Both the position numbers and the translations under genes were made by a program. This document shows positions 8,453 through 17,300 of a stretch of DNA of 33,860 bases, in pieces; within the stretch, counting starts at the first letter, position 1; every line of letters begins with the position of its first letter. The stretch spans positions 1-33,860 of the forward strand of contig NZ_LABX01000010.1 in assembly GCF_001043915.1 (NCBI RefSeq). Reading direction: 5' to 3'. Under the pieces are notes generated by a model. The model searched no databases and had not been told where the DNA came from. It worked only from the letters and a program-made list of their open reading frames with translations. This DNA comes from Methylobacterium aquaticum. GTDB lineage: Bacteria > Pseudomonadota > Alphaproteobacteria > Rhizobiales > Beijerinckiaceae.

Positions 8453-8621
8453 GGGGTGGGGCAAGGCCGCCCCCGCACGTCGCGCCGGACGAGACGCCCG
8501 GCACGGGCGCAAGGCCCGCCGCCCCACCGGCAAAAATTGACTTTCCGGACCGGATCACCGACACGGGCGCCCGCCGCGACCGGCGCCGTGGGCGTCGGGG
8601 TCCCCGGTTCGGAGCAGTGCA

Positions 8622-10340
8622 TTGACGAGCCTTGCCGCCGGGCGCCGCCCCGGCCGCGCCGCCTCCGTGGGTCGCCTCGCGGAGCGCCTCCTCGATCTCG
8701 GGGCGCGCAGCCATGGGGCGGCCTGCGCGCTGCTCGTCGTGCTGTCGCTGATCTGCTTCCTGCCGGGCTTCGCCTCGCTCCAGCCGATGGACCGGGACGA
8801 GCCGCGCTTCGCCCAGGCGTCGAAGCAGATGCTCGAATCGGGCGAGTTCGTCGATATCCGCTTCCAGGGCGAGGCCCGGCACAAGAAGCCGGTCGGGATC
8901 TACTGGGCCCAGAGCGCGGTCGTCGCCGCCGGCGAGGGCTTGGGCGTGCCGGGGGCCCGCACGGCGATCTGGCTCTACCGCATCCCCTCGCTGCTCGGGG
9001 CCGTCGCCACGGTGCTGCTGAGCTACTGGGCGGCGCTCGCGTTCCTGCCGCGGCGCCAGGCCCTCCTGGCGGCGGCCCTCGTCGGCGCCTCCGTCATGCT
9101 GTCGGCCGAGGCGCGGCTCGCCAAGACCGATGCGCTGCTCACCGCCTGCGCGGTCGCCGCCATGGGGGGGCTCGCCCGGGCGTGGCTGACCCGCGCCGCC
9201 GCGACGCGCCTGCCCACCGGCACGGTCCTGACCGTCTGGCTCGCGGTCGCGATCGGCATCCTGGTCAAGGGGCCGATGGTCCCGCTCTTTGCCGGCCTCG
9301 CCGCGCTCTGCCTCTCGGTCTCCGCGCGCTCCGGCGCCTGGCTGAAGGCGCTGCGGCCGGGGCTCGGCCTCGTCCTGGTTCTGGTCCTGGTGGCGCCCTG
9401 GTTCGTCGCCATCACGCTCAAGAGCGGCGGCGCCTTCTACGGCGAGGCGGTCGGCCACGACATGCTGGGCAAGGTCGGCACCGCCCAGACCCAGCATTGG
9501 GCGCCGCCCGGCACCTACCTCCTCGTCATCTTCGCCACCTTCTGGCCCGCCGCCGCCTTCGCCGCCATGGCGATCCCCTTCGCCTGGACGAACCGCCGGG
9601 AGGACGGGGTCGCCTTCCTGGTCGCCTGGGTGCTGCCGTCCTGGCTGGTCTTCGAGGCGGTGCCGACCAAGCTGCCGCATTACGTGCTGCCGCTCTGCTC
9701 CGCCCTGGCGATCCTCGCCGTGATGGCGGTCGCCCGGGGCGCGGTCCACCGCGACCGGCCGGGCGCGCGCTGGGTGGCGCTCCTGGTGCCGTTCATTCCC
9801 GTGGGCCTCACCCTCGGTCTCTGCCTCGCCGCCTGGCGCCTCGACGGGGTGATTCCCTGGGCGGGGCTGCCGCTCCTGCTCGCCGCGAGCGCGGTGGCGG
9901 TCCTCGCCTGGCGCGCCTTCGTGGACGGGTTTGCGGAACGCGCGCTGGCGATCGCGGTGCTCGCCGGCGCGCTGCTCGGCCCGGCGGTGTTCGGGCTCAC
10001 CCAGCCGGCGCTCGCCGCCCTCAAGGTCTCGCCGCGGCTCGCCGCGATCCGCGACGCGCTGCCCTGCCAGGGCCCGAAGGTCGCCACCCTCGGCTACCGC
10101 GAGCCGAGCCTGGTCTTCCTGATCGGCACCGACCTCGCGATGCTCGATTCCGCCGAGGAAGCCGCCGCGTTCCTGGCCCGGGGCGGCTGCCGCCTCGTCT
10201 ATGTCGAGGACCGTTTCGCGAAGGCTTTCGCGGCCGCGCAGGCGGCCGGCACCCCGCCGCGGCAGGTCGGCCGCGTGACCGGCTTCAACATCAACGGCGG
10301 CAAGCCGGTCGGGCTGTCGGCCTATGCGGTGACGCCGTGA
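8622..10340 (+). CDS. ArnT/GT39-GT83-type membrane glycosyltransferase
   Basis: A 572-residue integral membrane protein with about 10-12 hydrophobic segments over residues 35-450 and a C-terminal soluble tail. DRDEPRFAQA (about 57-66), just after the first membrane segment, is the catalytic first-loop motif of ArnT-like enzymes, and GEARHKKPVGIYWAQ continues the family pattern. These enzymes move a sugar from a polyprenyl-phosphate carrier to lipid A, core or another acceptor on the periplasmic face. TTG 8622 is used because GGAG (8611-8614) is seven bases upstream; no ATG lies ahead of the first membrane segment. Its stop overlaps the start of the next gene (GTGA), so the two are translationally coupled. 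The sugar is not readable from sequence; GalA, mannose or aminoarabinose are all possible. Confidence 0.85.
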   Translation: MTSLAAGRRPGRAASVGRLAERLLDLGARSHGAACALLVVLSLICFLPGFASLQPMDRDEPRFAQASKQMLESGEFVDIRFQGEARHKKPVGIYWAQSAVVAAGEGLGVPGARTAIWLYRIPSLLGAVATVLLSYWAALAFLPRRQALLAAALVGASVMLSAEARLAKTDALLTACAVAAMGGLARAWLTRAAATRLPTGTVLTVWLAVAIGILVKGPMVPLFAGLAALCLSVSARSGAWLKALRPGLGLVLVLVLVAPWFVAITLKSGGAFYGEAVGHDMLGKVGTAQTQHWAPPGTYLLVIFATFWPAAAFAAMAIPFAWTNRREDGVAFLVAWVLPSWLVFEAVPTKLPHYVLPLCSALAILAVMAVARGAVHRDRPGARWVALLVPFIPVGLTLGLCLAAWRLDGVIPWAGLPLLLAASAVAVLAWRAFVDGFAERALAIAVLAGALLGPAVFGLTQPALAALKVSPRLAAIRDALPCQGPKVATLGYREPSLVFLIGTDLAMLDSAEEAAAFLARGGCRLVYVEDRFAKAFAAAQAAGTPPRQVGRVTGFNINGGKPVGLSAYAVTP

Positions 10341-11107
10341 CCCAGACGGAGAGCGAGAAGGCCATGCCCGATCGGGAGGCGATCCGCCTCAGCGTCGTGG
10401 TGCCGGTGAAGAACGAGGCCGGCAACATCGCCCCCCTCGTCGTCGAGATCGTGGCCGCCTGCGCGCCCTTGCGCCCGTTCGAGATCGTCTATGTCGACGA
10501 CGGCTCGACCGACGGCACTCCGGCGGCGCTGGCGGCGGCGCGGGCCCGCCACCCGGAATTGCGGGTGCTGCGCCACCGCGAGAGCTGCGGCCAGAGCGCG
10601 GCGGTCCGCACCGGGGTGCTGGCGGCCCGCGGCGAACTGGTGGCGACCCTCGACGGCGACGGCCAGAACGACCCGGCCTTCATCCCGGCGCTGGTGGCGG
10701 TGCTGACGGAGGCGGGGCCGCAGGCGGGGCTCGCGCAGGGCCAGCGGATCGGCCGCAAGGACGGGCGGCTGAAGACGATCCAGTCGCGCATCGCCAACGG
10801 GGTGCGGGGCCGCATCCTCCAGGACGCCACCCGCGACACCGGCTGCGGCCTCAAGGTCTTCCGCCGGGCGGTGTACCTGCGCCTGCCGTATTTCGACGCG
10901 CTGCACCGCTTCATGCCGGCCCTCGTCGCCCGCGAAGGATTTTTTGTCGTCCATGCCGACGTGGTCGACCGGCCGCGCTTCACCGGGCGCTCGAATTACG
11001 GCCTGTTCGACCGGCTCTGGGTCGGCATCCTCGACCTGGCCGGGGTGTGGTGGCTGATCCGGCGCCGGCGCCGGGTGCCGCAGGTCGAGCAGGGCGGGAT
11101 GGAGTAG
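10337..11107 (+). CDS. DPM1/ArnC-type glycosyltransferase family 2
   Basis: 256 residues from GTG 10337, which overlaps the upstream stop by four bases; ATG 10364 is an in-frame alternative giving 247 residues. The GT-A fold is marked by VVVPVKNEAGN, VYVDDGSTDGT (about 52-62) and the DxD-like TLDGDGQNDP (about 104-113). There is only one possible C-terminal amphipathic or membrane segment (GILDLAGVWWLI), so it resembles soluble or peripheral dolichol- or polyprenyl-phosphate sugar synthases. It would charge the polyprenyl-phosphate carrier with the sugar used by the ArnT-type enzyme encoded immediately upstream. Donor sugar unknown. Confidence 0.87.
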   Translation: MTQTESEKAMPDREAIRLSVVVPVKNEAGNIAPLVVEIVAACAPLRPFEIVYVDDGSTDGTPAALAAARARHPELRVLRHRESCGQSAAVRTGVLAARGELVATLDGDGQNDPAFIPALVAVLTEAGPQAGLAQGQRIGRKDGRLKTIQSRIANGVRGRILQDATRDTGCGLKVFRRAVYLRLPYFDALHRFMPALVAREGFFVVHADVVDRPRFTGRSNYGLFDRLWVGILDLAGVWWLIRRRRRVPQVEQGGME

Positions 11108-11111
11108 CCCG

Positions 11112-11438
11112 ATGGTCGCCGACATCATGCACGGGCTCAGCGCCTATTTCTGGTCGCTGTTCACCGGCCCCACCGACCTCGTGCTGCTGGTCGGCCTGGT
11201 GGGGCAGGGGCTGTTCACCGCCCGCTTCCTGGTGCAGTGGATCGCCAGCGAGAAGGCGGGGCGCAGCGTGATCCCGCTGTCGTTCTGGTTCCTGTCGCTC
11301 GGCGGCTCGGCGGTGCTGCTCGGCTATGCGCTCTACCGGCGCGATCCGGTCTTCATCCTCGGCCAGAGCCTCGGCACGGTGATCTACCTGCGCAACCTCG
11401 CCCTGGTGTTCCGCGAGCGGCGCAGCACCCGCGCGTAG
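11112..11438 (+). CDS. Lipid-A-disaccharide synthase N-terminal-like domain (LABN) membrane protein
   Basis: 108 residues, three predicted membrane helices. RFLVQWIASEKAGRSVIPLSFW followed by FLSLGGSAVLLGYALYRRDPVFILGQ is characteristic of the LABN domain, a stand-alone version of the membrane domain fused to LpxB in some species. ATG 11112 is four bases after the GT2 stop and has GGAG seven bases upstream (within the GT2 3' end). In other bacteria this small protein travels with polyprenyl-phosphate glycosyltransferases, which supports one operon of three acting on lipid A or another envelope glycolipid. It may act as a flippase-like or scaffolding partner; that is inference. Confidence 0.85.
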   Translation: MVADIMHGLSAYFWSLFTGPTDLVLLVGLVGQGLFTARFLVQWIASEKAGRSVIPLSFWFLSLGGSAVLLGYALYRRDPVFILGQSLGTVIYLRNLALVFRERRSTRA

Positions 11439-11562
11439 CGGCGGCCGTCTTCCCTATCGTCAGGTTTTGCGGGGATCGCGGCGGTCGGCCTGGTGCAACG
11501 CGGCCACGCCGCCCCCATCTAGAGGCTGCTGCCGCGCGAGGCGGCGAGACAGGGGAACCCAC

Positions 11563-11850
11563 ATGGACGGTCACGTGTACGGAGCGCTCGGGCAGCCGGG
11601 CGTCGGCTTCCTGATGGCCATCGTCATCGGGGCGCTGGCGGGCTGGCTGGCGGAGCGCTTCATGAACTCCAACATGGGCCTCATCGGCAATATCGTGCTC
11701 GGCATCATCGGCGGCGTGGTCGGCAACTTCCTGGCCGCGCAGTTCCACATCCCGATCTTCGGGTTCTGGCGCAACCTGTTCTCCGCCACCATCGGGGCGG
11801 TCATCATCATCGCGGTGGTGCGGGCGGTCCGGGGCGAGCGGACCTACTGA
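11563..11850 (+). CDS. GlsB/YeaQ/YmgE-type stress response membrane protein
   Basis: 95 residues with three glycine-rich hydrophobic segments (FLMAIVIGALAGWLA; NIVLGIIGGVVGNFL; ATIGAVIIIAVV), the pattern of the transglycosylase-associated/GlsB family of inner-membrane proteins that are often induced by envelope or general stress. ATG 11563 is preceded by AGGGGA. No enzymatic residue set is known for the family. It stands alone, 125 bp after the glycosyltransferase cassette and on the same strand, followed by a strong palindrome. Confidence 0.85.
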   Translation: MDGHVYGALGQPGVGFLMAIVIGALAGWLAERFMNSNMGLIGNIVLGIIGGVVGNFLAAQFHIPIFGFWRNLFSATIGAVIIIAVVRAVRGERTY

Positions 11851-11884
11851 CCGCCCGGGACCGCCGCGACGGCAAGCCCGACCG

Positions 11885-11911
11885 GGCGCCGGCACAGCTG
11901 TGCCGGACGCC
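11885..11911. terminator. Strong palindrome with an 18-bp perfect core downstream of the GlsB-type gene
   Basis: CCGGCACAGCTGTGCCGG (11889-11906) is a perfect palindrome, extended by GGCG before and CGCC after with one unpaired A, about 13 pairs per arm. No T-run follows on either strand, so it is not a canonical intrinsic terminator; a processing barrier, a Rho-independent-like stem without U tail, or a protein-binding site are all possible. It lies 35 bp after the GlsB-type stop and about 155 bp before lipA. Confidence 0.45.
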
Positions 11912-12067
11912 TCCGCATTCGTGCAGAGGCAGCCACGCCTGCCGCGCCGCGCGGCGGCGCGTCACGCCCCATTTGCTCCGGCGGCCCGGACATCTTAAGT
12001 CAGGATCGCGCCGCGAGGGGTTCGCGGGCGCGTCTTCGTCTCCAGACCCCTTGCCGTCCCGGATCCC

Positions 12068-13030
12068 ATGGCCGTCGTCCTCGACCTCCTGCGCAACGAC
12101 CAGCGCCCCCGCCACCCGGAGAAGGCGCACCGGCCCGACCAGCCGATCCTGCGCAAGCCGGACTGGATCCGCGTCAAGGCGCCGGGCTCGCCGAAATGGG
12201 CCGAGACCAACGCCATCGTGCGCGAGAACAAGCTCGTCACGGTCTGCGAGGAGGCGGGCTGCCCCAATATCGGCGAGTGCTGGGAGAAGAAGCACGCCAC
12301 CTTCATGATCATGGGAGATACCTGCACCCGGGCCTGCGCGTTCTGCAACGTGCGGACCGGAATGCCGGAATCCCTCGACGCCGCCGAGCCCGAGCGGGTG
12401 GCGGAGGCCGTGGCCAAGCTCGGCCTGCACCACGTCGTCATCACCTCGGTCGACCGCGACGACCTCAAGGATGGCGGCGCGGCCCATTTCGCGGCGGTCA
12501 TCGGGGCGATCCGGCGGCTCAGCCCCGCGACCACCGTCGAGATCCTGACCCCCGACTTCCTGCGCAAGGACGGCGCCCTGGAGATCGTGGTGGCGGCGCG
12601 CCCCGACGTGTTCAACCACAACCTCGAAACCGTGCCGTCGAAATACCTGACGGTGCGCCCCGGCGCCCGCTACTTCCACTCGATCCGCCTGCTGCAACGG
12701 GTCAAGGATCTCGATCCGACCATCTTCACCAAGTCGGGGATCATGGTGGGACTGGGCGAGGAGCGCAATGAGGTGCTCCAGCTGATGGACGACCTGCGCT
12801 CGGCCGAGGTCGACTTCCTGACCATCGGGCAGTACTTGCAGCCGACGAAGAAGCACCACCCGGTCCTGTCCTTCGTGACGCCGGACGCCTTCAAAGCCTA
12901 CGAGACCACGGCCTACGCCAAGGGTTTCTTGCTCGTCTCGGCGACGCCGCTTACCCGTTCCTCCCACCATGCCGGCGAGGATTTCGCCCGGCTCAAGCAG
13001 GCCCGGCTCGACCGGCTGGGGACCCTCTGA
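12068..13030 (+). CDS. lipA: Lipoyl synthase
   Basis: 320 residues, normal length. Radical-SAM enzyme that inserts two sulfurs into octanoyl groups on the E2 and H proteins of 2-oxoacid dehydrogenases and the glycine cleavage system. The radical-SAM cluster ligands are C86-C90-C93 (CTRACAFC). The auxiliary, sacrificial cluster ligands are C60, C65 and C71 ([12 protein letters not shown]), and the conserved [10 protein letters not shown] near residue 300 supplies the serine ligand. The gene is followed after four bases by a COQ10/RatA-type gene, a pairing common in alphaproteobacteria. The ATG has no strong Shine-Dalgarno ahead of it, but no better start fits the family N-terminus. Confidence 0.97.
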   Translation: MAVVLDLLRNDQRPRHPEKAHRPDQPILRKPDWIRVKAPGSPKWAETNAIVRENKLVTVCEEAGCPNIGECWEKKHATFMIMGDTCTRACAFCNVRTGMPESLDAAEPERVAEAVAKLGLHHVVITSVDRDDLKDGGAAHFAAVIGAIRRLSPATTVEILTPDFLRKDGALEIVVAARPDVFNHNLETVPSKYLTVRPGARYFHSIRLLQRVKDLDPTIFTKSGIMVGLGEERNEVLQLMDDLRSAEVDFLTIGQYLQPTKKHHPVLSFVTPDAFKAYETTAYAKGFLLVSATPLTRSSHHAGEDFARLKQARLDRLGTL

Positions 13031-13034
13031 CCCG

Positions 13035-13490
13035 ATGCCGAGCTTCCGCACCACCCGCACCGTCCGCCACAGCCCGACGGAGATGTTCGACCTCGTCGCC
13101 GATGTCGAGCGCTACCCCGAATTCCTGCCGCTCTGCGAGTCCCTCAGGGTGCTGCGCCGGCAGGAGGGCGAGGACGGCACCGAGACGCTCGTCGCCGACA
13201 TGGGCGTCGGCTACAAGGCGATCTCCGAGCACTTCACCACCCGGGTCCGCCTCGACCGGCCGAACCTGAAGATCCTGGCCGAGTACATCGACGGCCCGTT
13301 CCGGCATCTGGAGAACCGCTGGACCTTCCGCGAGGCGCCGAATGGCGGCTGCACGGTCGAGTTCTTCATCACCTACGAGTTCAAGAGCCTGGCGCTGGGG
13401 CTGCTCATGGGCAAGATGTTCGACCGGGCGTTCCGCAAGTTCACCGATGCGTTCGAGAGCCGGGCGGATCGGTTGTATGCGCGGGCGTGA
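13035..13490 (+). CDS. COQ10/RatA-type START-domain protein
   Basis: 151 residues covering one SRPBCC/START-like domain: MPSFRTTRTVRHSPTEMFDLVADVERYPEFLPLC is the classical opening of the COQ10 family, and the sequence continues through WTFREAP and VEFFITYEFKS to the long C-terminal helix FRKFTDAFESRAD. COQ10 proteins bind ubiquinone and help respiration; the E. coli homologue RatA has been described as a toxin acting on ribosomes, but the alphaproteobacterial lipA neighbour is generally taken as a quinone-binding protein. Start ATG 13035 lies four bases after the lipA stop, so co-transcription is likely. Confidence 0.9.
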   Translation: MPSFRTTRTVRHSPTEMFDLVADVERYPEFLPLCESLRVLRRQEGEDGTETLVADMGVGYKAISEHFTTRVRLDRPNLKILAEYIDGPFRHLENRWTFREAPNGGCTVEFFITYEFKSLALGLLMGKMFDRAFRKFTDAFESRADRLYARA

Positions 13491-13828
13491 GGGTGGCTTC
13501 GGGCCGCGCCCGAGCGCCTCAGCAGGGTTCGCCGACGCGGTCACCGGTTCGGCGGCAAACATCTGCGATCAAGCAAGACCCGAAGCGGACGAGGCGTTGG
13601 CCTGCCAACGCAAGTCTGTTGAGAGCAGGTCTGGTGAGAGATTGAGGATCGCACCGTCCCGCGGCTGGTCTGCCGGCTTTATGGCGGTGGGCAGGGCCGG
13701 GACGAGATCCCGGCCGATGGGGACGTGGAGATCGTGGCGCTCCGGACCACGTATAGGGTCAGAGCTTCGACTCCCAGAAACGACGAAGGCGGCCCGAAGG
13801 CCGCCTGTCGTCAATCTCTTATCTAGCA
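13491..13828. other. Intergenic region with a hairpin and no recognisable gene
   Basis: Weak open frames exist on both strands, but none shows a family motif or a Shine-Dalgarno. The only structured part is the hairpin at 13781-13810, which lies between the ratA-type gene and the IS481-type remnant. Confidence 0.5.
13781..13810 (+). terminator. Hairpin downstream of the lipA operon
   Basis: AAGGCGGCC-CGAA-GGCCGCCT forms an 8-9 bp GC-rich stem with a stable CGAA tetraloop, extended by CGAC/GTCG outside one mismatch. The following bases are mixed (GTCAATCTCTT) rather than a U-run, so termination would be weak. Stems of this AAGGCGGCC form are common as terminators in GC-rich alphaproteobacteria. 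It is about 290 bp after the ratA-type stop. Confidence 0.4.
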
Positions 13829-13988
13829 TCTTGCGGTCTGCGGTTGAGCTTCGCTTCTTTCATTTGGCGACGGTCTTGGGATTGATGCCGTAGCGCGCGG
13901 CGAGCTGCCTCAAGCTGTCTTGACTATGCTGGATCGCTCGACGGATTGCCGCAGTCGTTGTGGCGCAGCCGTGGTGAACCTGGCCCAT
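13829..13988 (-). pseudogene. IS481-type transposase remnant, N-terminal part
   Basis: Reading from ATG 13988, the frame gives MGQVHHGCATTTAAIRRAIQ, then the helix-turn-helix segment HSQDSLRQLAARYGINPKTVAK. This matches the DNA-binding start of IS481-family transposases. The codon after AAK is TGA (13862-13860) where the family has TGG (tryptophan); reading through it gives KKRSSTADRK before similarity ends near 13829. The DDE catalytic domain is absent, so the copy is dead both by a nonsense change and by truncation. AGGAAGG lies ahead of the start. Confidence 0.75.
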
Positions 13989-14017
13989 AGCGCATCCTTC
14001 CACTCGCGCGTGAAGAG

Positions 14018-14102
14018 TGCACCATCAAACCCTGGGATCAAACATCTAGCGCCGATGATGCACCATCATACTCAGGAGATACACACCTAGATATGTGGTG
14101 CA
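14018..14102. repeat. Three TGCACCA sites, one within a dyad
   Basis: TGCACCA occurs at 14018-14024 and 14059-14065 on the plus strand and at 14102-14096 on the minus strand. The middle copy is inside the perfect inverted repeat ATGATG-CAC-CATCAT (14055-14069). They lie in AT-rich sequence just outside the IS481-type remnant start and 250-340 bp upstream of the autotransporter. They may be transposase-binding ends of the dead element or operators for the autotransporter gene. Confidence 0.4.
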
Positions 14103-14212
14103 CATTGCAGATGAATGATTAATTCTGTCTCTGCATTATGTCAATCTACTCCGTAAAGAAAAGCGCCGCGGATCCCAGCGTGTCACGCCAGAGGCGTAGC
14201 CATCTTCCGATA

Positions 14213-14251
14213 GTTAACGAATAATGATTTCATTTAATAATCGTTAACCAT
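14213..14251 (+). promoter_or_regulatory. GTTAACGA inverted repeat with a CtrA-like half site upstream of the autotransporter
   Basis: GTTAACGA (14213-14220) and TCGTTAAC (14241-14248) form a perfect 8-bp inverted repeat with a 20-bp AT-rich spacer. The right arm continues as TTAACCAT (14244-14251), which matches the half-site form known for the cell-cycle regulator CtrA, and TTAA-N6-TTAAC (14236-14248) is one base short of the full CtrA box spacing. The elements lie 104-142 bp before the autotransporter ATG, a position suitable for transcriptional control. Regulation by CtrA is a hypothesis. Confidence 0.4.
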
Positions 14252-14354
14252 TTTTGCGGGACATTGCGGTTGGTTGCTCGCCCGGGAACGGCGCCGCCTC
14301 CGCATTCCATCGGCCGATCCGCCTGCGCGCTCGCCAATCCCGAAAGAAGCCTTG

Positions 14355-17300
14355 ATGTCATTCGTTTCCGCTCCGACCTTCAGGCAGGTCGCGCCGGCGT
14401 TCCACGAAACGCGACTGGCGTTGCGCGCAGGTGTCAGCCTGCTTGCCATCGCCCTCGCGGCGCCGGCCATGGCAGCGGATCGGCCGGTGCCGACGGTGTC
14501 CCGGGGGGCAAACGGGGCGGACGGCAGCGCCGGCTTCTTCGGGATCAAGTCAAGGGACGCGACGGCCGGTCTGGCCGGCGAGGCCGTGAATCTCGCCGAT
14601 GTCGATGTCGCTGCCGCCCAGAAGTCACCCACGACCACTGTCGAGATTGGATCGGCTGGTGGCAATGGCGGCTGGGGCGCGGTCAGCGGTTGGGCCTCGG
14701 TCCCCGGCGCCGATGCCGGCTCCGCCGCCAACGTCACCGTCTCGCTCAATGATGGCCTCGACGGCCGCGGCGACCAGAAATCGGCTGCACCGCGGCTGTG
14801 GGTCTATTCGCGCGGCGGCAAGGGCGGGGGCTCCTTGAAGGATGTCGGGGCCGGCGGGTCTGCCGGGTCGGTCGGGCTGACGCTGTCCTCGACCGTGTCG
14901 ACGGAGGGTGCCGCCTTCCTCGGCCTTCGCGTCAGCTCGATCGGTGGGGCCGCCGGCTACGGCGGGACCGATGCATCGATCGCGGGCGCCAAAAAGGGTG
15001 GCGCCAGCGGCGACGTCAGCCTGGAGATCCTGGCCTCCGGCGGCGTGTCCACGACCGGCCGGGGCGCCACCGCTGTCATCGTCGAGTCGCTCGGCGGGGC
15101 GGGCTCGGAGCGCGGCATGGGAACCTTCTACAGCAATCCCTTCGTGACGGAGGGCGGCGCGTCCGGCACGGCCTCCCTCAAGAATGGCGGGCACATCAAG
15201 ACACAGGGCGACTACGCCATCGGCGCACTGGTGCAGAGCGTCGGCGGGACGGGCGGCGAGCAACAGACGACCGGCGGCGGCCAGCCGGGGGCGAAGGGTG
15301 GCGCCGCCGACACCGTGGTCGCGACCGGTGACGGCAGCATCCTGACGTCCGGCCAGTACGCCTTCGGCCTCCTCGCGCAGTCCGTCGGCGGCAAGGGCGG
15401 CAAGGGCGGCGGCGCGAGCTTCAGCGGCGGCGATGGCGGCGATGCCGGCAACGGTGCCGCCGTCACGGTCACCAATCACGGATCGGTCGAGACCCGCGGC
15501 CTCGGCGCCATCGGCGTGATCGCGCAGAGCGTCGGCGGCGGCAAACCCCTCGACGCGCTCCAGGTGGTGCCGGTTAAGGATCGCACCGGCGGCGGGGCCG
15601 GCGGCTTTGGCGGCGGCGTGTTCTTCGGGTCGGGCGGGGCCGGCGGACAGGGCGGCCTCGGCGGCACGGTCGAGGTCGTCAACGATGGCTCGATCCTCAC
15701 GAGCGGAAACAAGGCCCCCGCTATCCTGGCCCAGTCGATTGGTGGCGGTGGCGGTGGCGGCGGCCGGGCGGAAGCGTTCGGCTTCTTCTTCGACGTCGCC
15801 CTCGGCGGCGACGGCGGCATCGGCGGCAAGGGCCAGGACGTCACCGTGACGTCCAAGGCGACGCGGGCCGACGGCACCGCCGCCACGATCACCACGAAGG
15901 GCGACGAGTCCTCCGCCATCCTGGCGCAGTCGGTCGGCGGTGGCGGCGGCATCGGTGGCGACGGCGTTTCGCGGGCCGTCGGCCTCATCGTCACCGTGGC
16001 GACCTCGAACGGCGGGGCTGGCGGCAAGGGCAACGGCGCCGGCACCGTCAAGGTCGAAAACGGCGCCGCCCTCGCGACCGACGGGTCGCGCGCCTACGGC
16101 GTCCAGGCGATGAGCATCGGCGGCGGCGGCGGTGCGGGCGGAACCTCCGTCGCCACCGCGATCGGCGCCTCCGTTCCCAAAAAAGTGCCCATCAACATCA
16201 TCATCGCCTCGGCGCAGGGCGGCAGCGGCGGAGAGGGCGCCACCGGCGGCCGGGTCGAGGTCACGAATTCCGGCACGGTTAGGACCGGGGGCGGTGACGC
16301 CTCCGGCATCCTGGCCATGAGCGTCGGCGGCGGCGGCGGCACGGGCGGCCTCGCCGACACCTTCAGCTTGGCGGCAACGGACAAGGAGGACCTGTCGATC
16401 TCGGTCAACACCGCGCTCGGCGGCAGCGGCGGGACCGGCGGAACCGCGGAGATGGTGAAGGTCACCAATTCCGGCGCGATCAAGACGACCGGCGCCCAGG
16501 CCGCCGGCATTGCCGCCTACAGCATCGGCGGCGGCGGTGGTGTGGGCGGCAGCGCCGACGTGATGCAGCGGGCCGTCGGCAAGGGCTACGCGATGGCGAT
16601 CAACGGGGTCCTCGGCGGGACCGGCGGCAGCGGCAACAAGGGCGGACGCGTCGAGATCACCAACACCGGCGCGATCGAGGCCCAGGGCTACGCAGCGAAC
16701 GGCATCCACGCGATGAGCGTCGGCGGCGGTGGCGGCGCGGGCGGATCCGGCACCGTCAAGACGATCACCGGCATCAAGGCGGACGATCTCGGGATCGCCG
16801 GCGGCGGCAGCGAAACGGTGGTCGGCCTGATCCCGGTGAAGCCCAAAACGATGTCCATCAACGGGGTCGTCGGCGGCAGCGGCGGAAAGGGGGGCGATGC
16901 GGGCAGCGTCGACGTCACGAATGCCGGAAGCATCCGGACCTTGGAGTCGGATGCCCGCGGCATCTTCGCCCAGAGCATCGGCGGCGGTGGCGGCGCGGCC
17001 CCCATCGGCATGGCCGAACCGTCGAACAAGGTGCAGCTGAGCCAGGTCGTCGGCGGCAAGGGCGGTGCGGCCGGCGATGGCGGCGATGTGACCGTGCGCA
17101 ACGCCGGCGCGGTCGAAACGATCAGGGATGGCGCCTACGCGATCCAGGCGCAATCCGTCGGCGGCGGAGGTGGCAGCGGCGGCTCGGCCTCCAGCACGTC
17201 CGGCGATTCCTTCACGAAGGAACTCGCAAAGGACACCGGCAAGGCTATTGGAACCGGGATGATGCTCGCCTGGAAGTCCCTCGATGATATCTTCCGCTCG

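Noticed and set aside
13569..13829. 86-codon minus-strand open frame after the IS481-type remnant
   Set aside because: It includes the GC hairpin at 13781-13810 and has no family resemblance; more likely non-coding.
14625..17153. 842-codon minus-strand open frame inside the autotransporter
   Set aside because: It is the complementary reading of the glycine-rich repeats and gives an Ala/Asp/Arg low-complexity product with no start context.
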